Notes under the pieces: generated by a model | Seen by the model: only the letters and a program-made list of their open reading frames with translations | Database searches by the model: none | What the model was told of the DNA's origin: nothing | Source: Haladaptatus salinisoli | GTDB lineage: Archaea > Halobacteriota > Halobacteria > Halobacteriales > Haladaptataceae | Direction: 5' to 3' | NCBI RefSeq assembly: GCF_020614375.1 | Contig: NZ_CP085327.1 | Span: forward strand, 124,001-188,000 | DNA: 64,000 nt | Translations under genes and position numbers: made by a program | Part shown: positions 8,325-16,996 of the stretch, in pieces | Layout of the letters: each line of letters begins with the position of its first letter | Numbering within the stretch: position 1 is the first letter of the stretch

Positions 8325-9500
8325 ATGAAAGCGGTCATTCTCGCTGCCGGTGAGGGCTCCCGACTGAGACCCCTCACCAACCATCGACCGAAACCGATGC
8401 TCCCGGTCGGAAACAAACCCCTGCTCGAGTCCGTCATCGAAGCGGTGTCCGCGGCCGGCGTGACGGAAATCGTCCTCGTCGTCGGCTACCACCGCGAACG
8501 GATCCAGAACCGCTTCGGCGACGGCGACCGCTGGAACGTCGATATCACGTACGCCGTCCAGGAGAAACAGCTCGGAACGGGACACGCCCTCCTGCAGGCG
8601 GAACCGTACATCGAGACGGATTTCATCGCGCTGAACGGCGACCGCCACCTCAAACCGAAAGCGGTCGAAGATCTGATCGACGAACGACGCCAGACGGGGG
8701 CGTCGTGTCTCGCCGTGACGCGCGTCGAGATGCCGAACCGATTCGGCGTCGTGGAACTCGACGGGCAGACCGTCACCGACATCATCGAGAAGCCGATTCC
8801 CGGGACGACGTCGTCGAAGCAGATCAACGCCGGCGTGTACGCGTTCGGCCCCGAGATTTTTTCGGCGATTCGCCGGACGGAGAGTCACGGTGAACAGGCG
8901 CTGACGACGACGCTACGGACGCAATCGGACGTTCGGCCGCTTCGGGCGGTTCCGTACGACGGCTTTTGGGGCGACATCTCCTACCCGTGGGATCTGCTCT
9001 GGCTCAACAACTACGTCTTGGATCGGCAGCGCTCCACCAGCGAATCGGACCTTCCTCGGTCGGTACGGGTCGCATCGAACGCCGTCGTCCACGACGACGT
9101 CGTGCTGGACGAGAACGTGACGGTGCATCCCGGTGCGGCCGTGCTCCGCGGAACGTCCGTCGGCGAGAACGTCTCCGTCGGGTCGAACGCCGTGATCGAG
9201 GACGCCGTGATCTTCCCGGACGCGACGATCGGACCCGGTGCCGTCGTCCGCGATTGCATCGTCGGCGCGAACGCCGCCGTCGGCCCCAACGCGACCGTCG
9301 AGGGCGGGAGCACCGACGTCACGCTCGCCGACGAGGTCCACCGCGACGTGACGTTCGGGGGACTCGTCGGCGACAACGCTCGCCTCGGCGGTAACGTCAC
9401 GGTGCGGCCGGGAACCATCGTCGGCGAGGGAGTAACGGTAGACAGCGGGGCGATCGTCGGTGGACGACTCGAAGACGGCGCGTTCGTACAGCGAGGCTAA
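8325..9500 (+). CDS. glmU: Bifunctional sugar-1-phosphate nucleotidylyltransferase/acetyltransferase (GlmU type)
   Basis: A 391-residue protein. The N-terminal domain (residues 1-230) has the nucleotidyltransferase signature AAGEGSRLRPLT, the sugar-binding KPMLPVGNKP, and LNGDRHL for metal binding. The C-terminal part (about 245-391) is a left-handed beta-helix of hexapeptide repeats (VASNAVVHDDV, IGPGAVVRDC). This layout fits archaeal GlmU-like enzymes, which acetylate glucosamine-1-phosphate and join it to UTP to give UDP-GlcNAc. It stops 3 bp before glmS, so the two form an amino-sugar operon. The exact sugar is inferred from glmS. Confidence 0.85.
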   Translation: MKAVILAAGEGSRLRPLTNHRPKPMLPVGNKPLLESVIEAVSAAGVTEIVLVVGYHRERIQNRFGDGDRWNVDITYAVQEKQLGTGHALLQAEPYIETDFIALNGDRHLKPKAVEDLIDERRQTGASCLAVTRVEMPNRFGVVELDGQTVTDIIEKPIPGTTSSKQINAGVYAFGPEIFSAIRRTESHGEQALTTTLRTQSDVRPLRAVPYDGFWGDISYPWDLLWLNNYVLDRQRSTSESDLPRSVRVASNAVVHDDVVLDENVTVHPGAAVLRGTSVGENVSVGSNAVIEDAVIFPDATIGPGAVVRDCIVGANAAVGPNATVEGGSTDVTLADEVHRDVTFGGLVGDNARLGGNVTVRPGTIVGEGVTVDSGAIVGGRLEDGAFVQRG

Positions 9501-9503
9501 CGT

Positions 9504-11306
9504 ATGTGTGGAATAACGGGTTACATCGGCGACGGAGATTGCTCGACGATCATCGCGCGGAGTTTGAAAAATCTCGAGTATCGCGGCTACGATTCCGCCG
9601 GCGTCGCGTTGCTCGACGGGACGCTGGAGGTGCACAAGCAAAGCGGCCAGATCGACGACCTCACGATTCCCTCGATGCCGAACGCCACCTGCGGAATCGG
9701 TCACACGCGGTGGAGTACGCACGGAGCCCCCACGGACGCGAACGCCCACCCGCACACCGACTGTTCGGGAGACGTGGCGGTCGTCCACAACGGCATCATC
9801 GACAACTACGAGGCGTTCAAACGGGAACTCGGCGACGACCACGAGTTCACGAGCGAGACGGACACCGAGGTGATCGCCCACCTCATCGAGGACGCGCTCG
9901 CGGACGACGCGGACCTCCGCGACGCCGTCGAAGACGTCGTCGCGATGCTCGAGGGGAGTTTCGCGATCGCGGTCACCGCGGTCGGCCACGAGGGCATCGT
10001 CGCCGCGCGCCAGGATAGCCCGCTCGTCATCGGTCACACCGACGACGCCACCTTCCTCGGGAGCGACGTCACCGCGTTCGTCGAGTACACTCGGCGTGTC
10101 ACGTTCCTCGAGGACGGTGACATCGCCCGCCTCACCGAGAGCGACGTGACGATTACGAACGGCGATACGCTCGTAGAGCGCGAGCGCCAAACCGTCGATT
10201 GGGACGCGGACGCCGCCGAGAAGGGCGGGTACGAGCACTACATGCGAAAGGAGATTCACGAACAACCGCACGCCGTCCGACAGGCGCTCTCCGGCCGCGT
10301 CGACGAACTCGCCGGCGCCGTCGATCTCGACCTCTCGCTGTCACGGGAATACTGCAACTCGCTGGACGAGATTCAGATCATCGCGTGCGGGACGTCGTAC
10401 TACGCCGGTCTGTACGCCGCAGAACTGCTCGAACGGCACGCGGACGTGCGCGTCTCGGTGCACGTCGCGAGCGAGTACGAGTTCCGGGGGAACCGCGACC
10501 CGTGGCGAACGCTCGTCGTCGCCGTCACCCAAAGCGGCGAGACCGCCGATACCTTGCGCGCCCTTCGAAAGGCCGCGGGTGCAGGCGCGCGAACGCTCGC
10601 GGTGACGAACACGGTCGGGTCGACGGTGGCCCGCGAAGTCGACGACACGGTGTACATCCGGTCCGGACCGGAAATCGGCGTCGCCGCTACCAAGACGTTC
10701 GCCTCGCAGGTGACGACGCTCGCGCTGGTGACCGTCTACCTCGGTCGACAGCGCAACGCCATCTCCTCGAACGAGGCGTCGACCATCTTGCGGGGACTGT
10801 CCGCGGTGCCGGGGGCCATCCAACAAGTGCTCGACGCCGAACCCGCGGTACGAGAGACGGCGGAAGAGTACGCCGACGGGGACGCGTTCTTCTTCATCGG
10901 TCGGCGATTCGGCCATCCGGTCGCGCTCGAGGGCGCGTTGAAGCTCAAGGAGATCTCCTACGACCACGCCGAGGGCTTCCCGGGCGGCGAACTCAAACAC
11001 GGTCCGCTGGCGCTCGTCACGGAGCAAACGCCCGTCGTCGCCGTCCTGACCGAGGGGACGAACGCCGACGAGACGCTCCACAACGTGAAGGAGGTCGAAT
11101 CGCGGGGCGCACCCGTCATCGGCGTCACCTCGGAGACCGACCCGAATCCCGTCTTCGACACGGCGCTCGAAGTGCCGGCGATCGGGCTGATGGAACCGGT
11201 CGTCGCGAACGTGTACCTCCAACTGTTCGCGTACCACGTCGCGAATCAGAAAGGGCGTTCCATCGACAAACCGCGGAATCTCGCGAAGAGCGTCACCGTC
11301 GAATAG
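9504..11306 (+). CDS. glmS: Glutamine:fructose-6-phosphate aminotransferase (isomerising) GlmS
   Basis: A 600-residue protein of the usual length. Cys2 (MCGITGYIG) is the glutaminase nucleophile of the N-terminal Ntn domain (about 1-230), with GHTRWSTHG and HNGIIDN as active-site segments. Two SIS sugar-isomerase domains follow (CGTSYYAG near 295; EGALKLKEISY near 475), and the C-terminal LAKSVTVE tail carries the conserved ending. It turns fructose-6-phosphate and glutamine into glucosamine-6-phosphate. The gene begins 3 bp after the GlmU-type gene. Confidence 0.97.
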   Translation: MCGITGYIGDGDCSTIIARSLKNLEYRGYDSAGVALLDGTLEVHKQSGQIDDLTIPSMPNATCGIGHTRWSTHGAPTDANAHPHTDCSGDVAVVHNGIIDNYEAFKRELGDDHEFTSETDTEVIAHLIEDALADDADLRDAVEDVVAMLEGSFAIAVTAVGHEGIVAARQDSPLVIGHTDDATFLGSDVTAFVEYTRRVTFLEDGDIARLTESDVTITNGDTLVERERQTVDWDADAAEKGGYEHYMRKEIHEQPHAVRQALSGRVDELAGAVDLDLSLSREYCNSLDEIQIIACGTSYYAGLYAAELLERHADVRVSVHVASEYEFRGNRDPWRTLVVAVTQSGETADTLRALRKAAGAGARTLAVTNTVGSTVAREVDDTVYIRSGPEIGVAATKTFASQVTTLALVTVYLGRQRNAISSNEASTILRGLSAVPGAIQQVLDAEPAVRETAEEYADGDAFFFIGRRFGHPVALEGALKLKEISYDHAEGFPGGELKHGPLALVTEQTPVVAVLTEGTNADETLHNVKEVESRGAPVIGVTSETDPNPVFDTALEVPAIGLMEPVVANVYLQLFAYHVANQKGRSIDKPRNLAKSVTVE

Positions 11307-11364
11307 ATACCCTTTCCGTCGGTGGAATCGACGGGTCGGACTCGCGGTAACCCTCCGAGGGGGG

Positions 11365-11652
11365 TCACCGGTCGACCGAATCCTTCCAGTCGATCATCTC
11401 GTTCACGTCGCCCACGAGCGGTTCTTCCACCAGCGTCCGGAACGCGCCGCGTCCGGCGAGGGTTCGGAGATGGGACACGAACTCCCGCCACTCGGCGGCG
11501 CACTCCGTGTGGAGATGCCACGTGTACGAGGGCGGGCGCGGGTCGGGGGAACCGACGATCACGTCACTGGTCCGTTGATCGATACTTTCGGCGCACCACG
11601 GGCAGGTCGCCGAATCCGTCTCGTCACCGTCGGCGGCTTTCTCGGCGCTCAT
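11365..11652 (-). CDS. Small cysteine-containing protein, unknown
   Basis: A 95-residue protein (MSAEKAADGDETDSATCPWC). A CPWC knuckle near residue 17 is followed by HLHTEC at about 46-51, which together could bind one zinc. Trp-rich segments (TWHLH, AEWREFV) and an acidic end follow. No family is recognised. It is convergent with glmS, 58 bp beyond its stop. Confidence 0.6.
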   Translation of the reverse strand: MSAEKAADGDETDSATCPWCAESIDQRTSDVIVGSPDPRPPSYTWHLHTECAAEWREFVSHLRTLAGRGAFRTLVEEPLVGDVNEMIDWKDSVDR

Positions 11653-11797
11653 TACTCTATATTTATATGTCTTCTATGGGTTAGTTCTTGCCTTCATCAC
11701 GCCGTTCTTTAGGTAAGAGATTCGATAAACGTCCGCCCGGTCCTTCGGTTGCACCTCGGAGAAGGAACCCTCCCACCGTCGGAATCGGCGTAACAGA

Positions 11798-12049
11798 CTA
11801 CGACCGCCGTACTCCCGTTCGCTCTTGCGTGAGTAGCCACACGAGGGCGATGGTTCCGACGGCGATTATCGAAACGAGAACGTCGTAGTACCCGTCAATC
11901 AGTATCACGCTGAGCCACAGGATGCTGATCGCGCCGGTTCGGAGCGCCCTCGCGTGCGTCCCGCGGACGACCGCCTGATAGCCCGCGACGAGCGCGGTCC
12001 CCGTAGCTGCAAGTAGAAACACCCAGTCAGCTAGCCACGCTGGGGTCAT
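11798..12049 (-). CDS. Small membrane protein, three predicted spans
   Basis: An 83-residue protein from the ATG at 12049 (MTPAWLADWVFL). Hydrophobic segments lie at about residues 8-27, 40-53 and 56-74, with a basic tail (GVRRS). No family is recognised. It is divergent from the acyl-CoA synthetase gene at 12232, with 182 bp between. Confidence 0.55.
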   Translation of the reverse strand: MTPAWLADWVFLLAATGTALVAGYQAVVRGTHARALRTGAISILWLSVILIDGYYDVLVSIIAVGTIALVWLLTQERTGVRRS

Positions 12050-12201
12050 ACCGTACAGTTCGGCGGTTCGACTTGTATGCTTTTCCCTCCCCGACCTTGA
12101 CACGTACTCCCACCCCCTCCGTTCCGCGCGAATCGACGGTGCGGGCGCACCGTCGATTCGGCCGTCGAACCGTTCCGAATCGAACACGTCGCGTCCGGAT
12201 G

Positions 12202-12208
12202 TTTATTA
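12202..12208 (+). promoter_or_regulatory. TATA-box-like element for the acyl-CoA synthetase
   Basis: tttatta lies about 27 nt before the ATG at 12232, consistent with a leaderless transcript and with this start rather than the in-frame codons further upstream. Confidence 0.45.
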
Positions 12209-12231
12209 CTCAAGGCATCGGGAGTAGTGAT

Positions 12232-13761
12232 ATGTATCCGACCGTGGGAGACACACTCACCCTCACCGCCGAGAAGTACCCGGAACGAACCGCTGTGGTC
12301 TACCCGCGAAAGAACCAGTCGCTGACCTACCGCCAGTTCGACGAGCGCACGAATCAACTCGCCCACGCCCTCGCCGACCGAGGCGTCGAGCGGGGCGACC
12401 GCGTCTCGACGCTCCTGTTCAACACGAGCGAGATGGTGATCACGATGTACGCCGCCGCGAAACTCGGCGCCGTTTTCAACCCGCTCAACTTCCGCCTGCC
12501 CGCCGGCGAGGCGACGTACATCCTGAACGACGCGGAGAGCTCCGTCCTCGTCTACGAGGACGCGGTGGCGGACGTCGTCGAGGCGGCCGAGGGCGACCTG
12601 GAAACCGTCGAGGAGTTCGTCCACGTCGACGATTCGAGCGCGACCGGGTACTTCTACGACCTCCTCGAGGGCCGGCCGACGACCGCTCCGGACGCCGACG
12701 TCGCGCAGGACGACGACTACATCGTCATGTACACCAGCGGCACCACCGGTCGGCCGAAGGGCGTCGTCCACGCGCACCGGGACATGATCGAGCACAGCGC
12801 GTCCGTGCTCGTCGACCAGCAGCTCACCCGGGACGACGTCGGACTCTCGGCCGCACCGCTCTACCACTCCGCGGAGCTCCACGTCTTCCTCATCCCGCGG
12901 GTGCACGTCGGCGCGACGAACGTCGTGCAGCACGCCTTCGAACCGGAGGCGACCCTGTCGATGCTCGCCGAGCACGACGTCACCGTGCTGTTCGGCGCGC
13001 CGACGATGTGGCTCGCCATGCTGCAGGCCGACCCGGAGTCCTACGACCTCTCCTCGCTCCGGTTGGGCGGCTACGGGGGGGCCAGCATGGCACCGACGAC
13101 GATTCGCGAAATCCACGACCGAATCGGCTGCGACCTCGTCCAGTACTACGGGATGACGGAGCTCGGCCCCGCGGTCACGGTGCTCTACCCGGACGAACAG
13201 CTGGAGAAAGCCGGCAGCGCCGGGGTGCCGATACTCAACCACGACGTCCGCGTCGTGTCGCTCGACGAGGGCGGCGACGCGCTGGCCCCGGACGAGGAAG
13301 CGCGGCCGGGGGAGGTCGGCGAGATCGTCGTTCGCGGCCCGGCGCTCATGCGGGAGTATCTGAATCGGCCCGAACAGACCGACGCCGCCATCCGCGACGG
13401 CTGGTACTACACGGGCGACCTCGGCTACGCCGACGAGGACGGCTACCTCTGGGTCAAAGACCGCGCCGACAGCATGATCATCAGCGGCGGGGAGAACATC
13501 TATCCGCGCGAAATCGAGGACGTGCTCTTGGAGCACCCCGAGGTCGTCGAGGTGGCCGTCGTCGGTAAGCCCGACGAGGAGTGGGGCGAGCGAGTGGTCG
13601 CGTACGTCGTCGGGGAGGACGGGGCGACCGAGGAGACCCTGGACGCCTTCCTGCGCGAGAGCGACGACCTCGCCGACTTCAAGCGCCCCCGCGAGTACGT
13701 CCACGTCGACGAACTGCCGAAGACCCCCAGCGGGAAGGTGCAGAAGTTCGAACTCCGGTAG
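12232..13761 (+). CDS. Acyl-CoA synthetase (AMP-forming, long-chain fatty acid:CoA ligase family)
   Basis: A 509-residue adenylate-forming enzyme of normal length. The AMP-binding P-loop YTSGTTGRPKG is at about residue 170, the YYGMTELGP adenine motif at about 305, YTGDLGYADEDGYLWVKDR at about 390, and the C-terminal catalytic Lys in TPSGKVQK. It activates a carboxylic acid to acyl-AMP and then acyl-CoA for beta-oxidation or lipid use. It may work with the acyl-CoA dehydrogenase at 2820. The gene stands alone with its own promoter. The substrate is not certain. Confidence 0.92.
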   Translation: MYPTVGDTLTLTAEKYPERTAVVYPRKNQSLTYRQFDERTNQLAHALADRGVERGDRVSTLLFNTSEMVITMYAAAKLGAVFNPLNFRLPAGEATYILNDAESSVLVYEDAVADVVEAAEGDLETVEEFVHVDDSSATGYFYDLLEGRPTTAPDADVAQDDDYIVMYTSGTTGRPKGVVHAHRDMIEHSASVLVDQQLTRDDVGLSAAPLYHSAELHVFLIPRVHVGATNVVQHAFEPEATLSMLAEHDVTVLFGAPTMWLAMLQADPESYDLSSLRLGGYGGASMAPTTIREIHDRIGCDLVQYYGMTELGPAVTVLYPDEQLEKAGSAGVPILNHDVRVVSLDEGGDALAPDEEARPGEVGEIVVRGPALMREYLNRPEQTDAAIRDGWYYTGDLGYADEDGYLWVKDRADSMIISGGENIYPREIEDVLLEHPEVVEVAVVGKPDEEWGERVVAYVVGEDGATEETLDAFLRESDDLADFKRPREYVHVDELPKTPSGKVQKFELR

Positions 13762-13834
13762 GTTACTCGGAGTTCGTTCCGGTCGTCCGACAACGACCAT
13801 CGCCCGCCGCATCGGTGACCCCTACCGGAGATTG

Positions 13835-13841
13835 TTTAGTA
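13835..13841 (+). promoter_or_regulatory. TATA-box-like element for the amidase
   Basis: tttagta is centred 29 nt upstream of the ATG at 13867, matching leaderless archaeal promoters. Confidence 0.4.
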
Positions 13842-13866
13842 CTGGGTTGGGAACGGTTCGCAAAGG

Positions 13867-15378
13867 ATGCCGACGACCGACGCCGATTCCTTCGACCCCA
13901 CCGAGACGACCGTCGACGAGATTCACGCGGCCATCGAAGCGGGCGACGTCACCGCCGAATCGCTCGTCGACCGCTATCTGGCGCGCATCGACGAGTACGA
14001 CGACGAACTACGCGCGATTCTGACGGTGAACCCCGACGCTCGCGGGCGGGCGCGACGACTCGATTCGCGGTTCGAAACGAACGGCTTCGTCGGCCCGCTG
14101 CACGGCGTTCCCGTCGTCCTGAAGGACAACCAGGACACCCACGACATGCCGACCACGGCGGGGTCGCGGGCGCTCGCCGAGTCGGTGCCGGAAGCGGACG
14201 CGTTCATCGTCGAACGGCTCCGCGACGCGGGCGGCGTGATCCTCGCGAAGGCGAACCTACAGGAGTTCTCCTACGGCGTCGACACCATCAGTTCCCTCGG
14301 CGGGGAGACGCGAAACGCGTACGCGCTCGACCGTCGACCGTCCGGTTCGAGCGGCGGCACCGCCGCCGCTATCGCCGCGAATCTGGGCGCGGTCGGAACG
14401 GGAACCGACACCTGTTCGTCCGTCCGGTCGCCTCCGGCGTTCAACAACTTGGTCGGACTCCGGCCGACCAGGGGACTGGTGAGCCGAACCGGCATCGTCC
14501 CGCTGAGCGAGACCCAGGACACGGCGGGCCCGATAACTCGAACCGTCGCCGACGCCGCGCGGATGCTCGACGTCGTGAGCGGCTACGACCCGGCGGACCC
14601 CGTCACGGCGCGAGGCGCGGGCAACGTCCCCGAGGGCGGCTACGTCTCGCACCTCGACGAGGACGGACTGGAGGGGGCGCGAATCGGCGTCGTTCGGGAG
14701 TTCTTCGGCCTGCAGGACGAGGAGAGCGCGCCCGAAGCGGCGGCCGAAAGGGTGACCGGCGTCGTCGAGACCGCGCTCGACGAGATGGAGGCGGCGGGCG
14801 CGACGATCGTCGACCCCGTCGAGGTCGTCGACGCGGACGTCTTGGCGACGGCGCGCGTCATCCGCTACGAGTTCGAGCGCGACGTGAATCGGTATCTGGA
14901 GGGACTGGGAGACGCGGCTCCGTACCGCACGCTGGGGGACATCGTCGAGTCGGGACTGGTCGCCGAGGCGGTGCAATCGCGACTCACGGCCGGCGACGTC
15001 CTCGACGTCGACGCGGAGGCGCCCGACGAAGAGCGCGGCTACCTTCGGCGGCTCGAGCGACGGCGGGAAATCGCGGTGGACACGGCGCGTCGGATGGTGG
15101 AACGCGACCTCGACGCGCTCCTGTATCCGCCGTCGACGATTCCACCCGTCGAAATTCCCGAAAACCAGCCGTTCGAGGAGCTATCCTGCGAGTTGGCCGC
15201 GCACACGGGATTCCCCGCTATCGTCGTGCAAGCGGGCTTCACGGAGGACGGCTTGCCGGTGGGGGTCGAACTGCTCGGGCGAGCGTTTTCCGAACCGCGG
15301 CTCTTCGAACTCGCGTACTCCTACGAACGGGCGACGCGGCACCGACGACCGCCGGAGGGATTCGGAGCGGTCGACTGA
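13867..15378 (+). CDS. Amidase-signature family hydrolase
   Basis: A 503-residue amidase of usual length. The catalytic Lys lies in PVVLKDNQD (about residue 82). The signature region GSSGGTAAAIAANLGAVG contains the bridging Ser, and the nucleophile Ser lies in TCSSVRSPP, where most relatives read TGGSIR-P. The Ser-cisSer-Lys triad is therefore intact, but the tight Gly-Gly turn is altered. Family members hydrolyse amides such as carboxamides, or act as GatA; no GatB/GatC neighbours are seen, so a GatA role is unlikely. The substrate is unknown. Confidence 0.88.
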   Translation: MPTTDADSFDPTETTVDEIHAAIEAGDVTAESLVDRYLARIDEYDDELRAILTVNPDARGRARRLDSRFETNGFVGPLHGVPVVLKDNQDTHDMPTTAGSRALAESVPEADAFIVERLRDAGGVILAKANLQEFSYGVDTISSLGGETRNAYALDRRPSGSSGGTAAAIAANLGAVGTGTDTCSSVRSPPAFNNLVGLRPTRGLVSRTGIVPLSETQDTAGPITRTVADAARMLDVVSGYDPADPVTARGAGNVPEGGYVSHLDEDGLEGARIGVVREFFGLQDEESAPEAAAERVTGVVETALDEMEAAGATIVDPVEVVDADVLATARVIRYEFERDVNRYLEGLGDAAPYRTLGDIVESGLVAEAVQSRLTAGDVLDVDAEAPDEERGYLRRLERRREIAVDTARRMVERDLDALLYPPSTIPPVEIPENQPFEELSCELAAHTGFPAIVVQAGFTEDGLPVGVELLGRAFSEPRLFELAYSYERATRHRRPPEGFGAVD

Positions 15379-15442
15379 AGTCGGCGGACGAAACGCGGTA
15401 AGAGCGTTACTGCGCGACGGTGTCACCCCCGGCGGGGGCGGA

Positions 15443-15706
15443 CTACACGTTCACGCAGACGCCGGTGGCCGGGATGCAGACCCTTCGGGTGTGGTGGTCG
15501 CGGCGACGCCGCAACAGGTGACCGCCGAGCACCGCCGCGGTCGCGCCCGCGAGCACGCTGCCGACCACGACGGGGTAGGAGACGGCCAACAGCACGGCGA
15601 GGAACGCCAGATACGCCGCCGCCCATCCCAGGATCGTTTTTCGAAAGCCGTGCGTCGAGGACGGGGTCTGTTGCCGGTCCGGCAACTGGGTCGGTATCGA
15701 TCTCAT
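15443..15706 (-). CDS. Small membrane protein, unknown
   Basis: An 87-residue protein from the ATG at 15706 (MRSIPTQLPDRQQ). A polar N-terminal region is followed by two hydrophobic spans (about residues 25-40 and 44-62), then a basic RRRRDHH stretch and a Cys-containing tail (VCIPATGVCVNV). No family is recognised. It sits between the amidase and the FilR1-like regulator. Confidence 0.5.
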   Translation of the reverse strand: MRSIPTQLPDRQQTPSSTHGFRKTILGWAAAYLAFLAVLLAVSYPVVVGSVLAGATAAVLGGHLLRRRRDHHTRRVCIPATGVCVNV

Positions 15707-15848
15707 CACAGTTGAACAGTGGACGGCCACCGGCATAAACGTAATCTGAATTACATTTCTGTAGGGGAATTTACTGAAATCGATTTCAGCCGAGGCGTGC
15801 GTTCGTGCGGAAAGCGCGGTTTCCGACGGTCGCCGTGGTGCGTCTCGC

Positions 15849-16763
15849 TCACCCCTCTCGTCGGTCGACCAGCGGTTCCGACCGGTCTCGGTACACCGCG
15901 AAGACGCGTTCGGCCCACCGGCGGGCGATGGCCGCGTCGGAGTCGACGAACACCTGCAACGCGCCCGTCTTCTCGTCGTAGGCCCCGATACCGACGCGGT
16001 CGTCGAAGATGGCGAGACCGTACGGAAACGCCTCGCGCGTCCGGAGTTCGAGGTGGCCGTGGTCGAGGGCGGTGCTCGCCCGCTCCGGGTACGCCTCGAC
16101 GAGTCGTTCCGCCGTATCCGGGAGGGAGATGAGTTCGGTGTCGGTGCTTTCCAGCAGGCGTTCGTGGAACGAATCGAGCGACAGGGGCACCATGTGCGTC
16201 GTGTTGAAACCGCGGAACGACGACGACTCCTCCACGAGCGAGAGGAAACGCTGCATCGGTCGGTACGGGTCGTCGGGGGTCGCGACCGTCACGGTCGCGT
16301 CCGCGAACGGTTCGACGACGAACTCCTGGTGGTTCTCGCAGATGGAATCGAGGAGCGGCGCGAGGCGGTGCGCGGTGGCGAGGTTCTGTTCGAAGCGCAC
16401 CACCTCCTCGGCGACCGCCTGCCCGTATCCCGTCAGTTCGAATCGCCCGTCCACCTTCCGCGCGAGGTCGCGGTCGGTCAGCCACCGGACGAAGCGGTGG
16501 CTGGTGGCGCGGGACACGTCCAGTTCCGCCTCGATATCGCGCCGGTCGAGCGGCGCGAGAAAGAGCGCCTCGAGCACCGGCCCGTGCCGAATCACGTCGA
16601 TGAGGTCGTCGGTACCGATGCGCCGCTCCGATTCGGTCGATTCGTCGCCGACCGCTCGGAGTTCGAGGCGCGTCTGAAACAGTTCGTCGAGGATGGACGC
16701 GCTCTCGTCTTCGCTCACGCCGGTGCGCACCCGGCGGCGGGACTCCCCGTTGCTCTCTCCCAT
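15849..16763 (-). CDS. Winged-helix regulator with FilR1-like (methanogenesis-regulatory) C-terminal domain
   Basis: A 304-residue protein. An N-terminal winged helix at about residues 50-110 has the recognition helix in ELDVSRATSHRFVRWL. It is followed by a sensor domain of the FilR1/DUF1724 type common in haloarchaea (EPFADATVTVATP, later FPYGLAIFDDRVGIGAYDEKTG). It is divergent from the MFS transporter at 16997. The 233-bp gap contains strong inverted repeats, making it a likely regulator of that transporter. A paralogue lies at 20259-21020. The ligand is unknown. Confidence 0.82.
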   Translation of the reverse strand: MGESNGESRRRVRTGVSEDESASILDELFQTRLELRAVGDESTESERRIGTDDLIDVIRHGPVLEALFLAPLDRRDIEAELDVSRATSHRFVRWLTDRDLARKVDGRFELTGYGQAVAEEVVRFEQNLATAHRLAPLLDSICENHQEFVVEPFADATVTVATPDDPYRPMQRFLSLVEESSSFRGFNTTHMVPLSLDSFHERLLESTDTELISLPDTAERLVEAYPERASTALDHGHLELRTREAFPYGLAIFDDRVGIGAYDEKTGALQVFVDSDAAIARRWAERVFAVYRDRSEPLVDRREG

Positions 16764-16896
16764 GGGTGCGCTTCGCTATCGAATGACATAGCGATATCGC
16801 GTCTCACTGTGTGAGATGGGTTTCGAGCGACGACCGCGGTGTTGACGGATGAGGCTATCGTTCCGCCCGTCCTCTAGTGAAGTAGGGACGGCCACC

Positions 16897-16930
16897 CGAC
16901 GCGACTCGACGGTCGCGTCGAGTCGCGTCG
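16897..16930. repeat. Perfect 14-bp inverted repeat upstream of the MFS gene
   Basis: cgacgcgactcgac at 16897-16910 is repeated in inverted form at 16917-16930 around a 6-base spacer (ggtcgc). It lies between the divergent regulator and transporter. It could be an operator for the FilR1-like protein or form a stable RNA hairpin in a transcript leader. Confidence 0.75.
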
Positions 16931-16948
16931 CACGAGACGGCGGTCTCG

Positions 16949-16975
16949 CCGGTCGACAGGTCCGACGTCGACCGG
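16949..16975. repeat. Second inverted repeat upstream of the MFS gene
   Basis: ccggtcgac at 16949-16957 pairs with gtcgaccgg at 16967-16975 across a 9-base spacer, only 21 bp before the MFS start. Together with the 14-bp repeat it makes a tandem palindromic control region. Confidence 0.65.
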
Positions 16976-16996
16976 TCGCTCCCGAGGAGACCCACC

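Noticed and set aside
12046..13812. A 588-residue frame opposite the acyl-CoA synthetase
   Set aside because: The sense strand has complete adenylate-enzyme motifs; the antisense frame has none.
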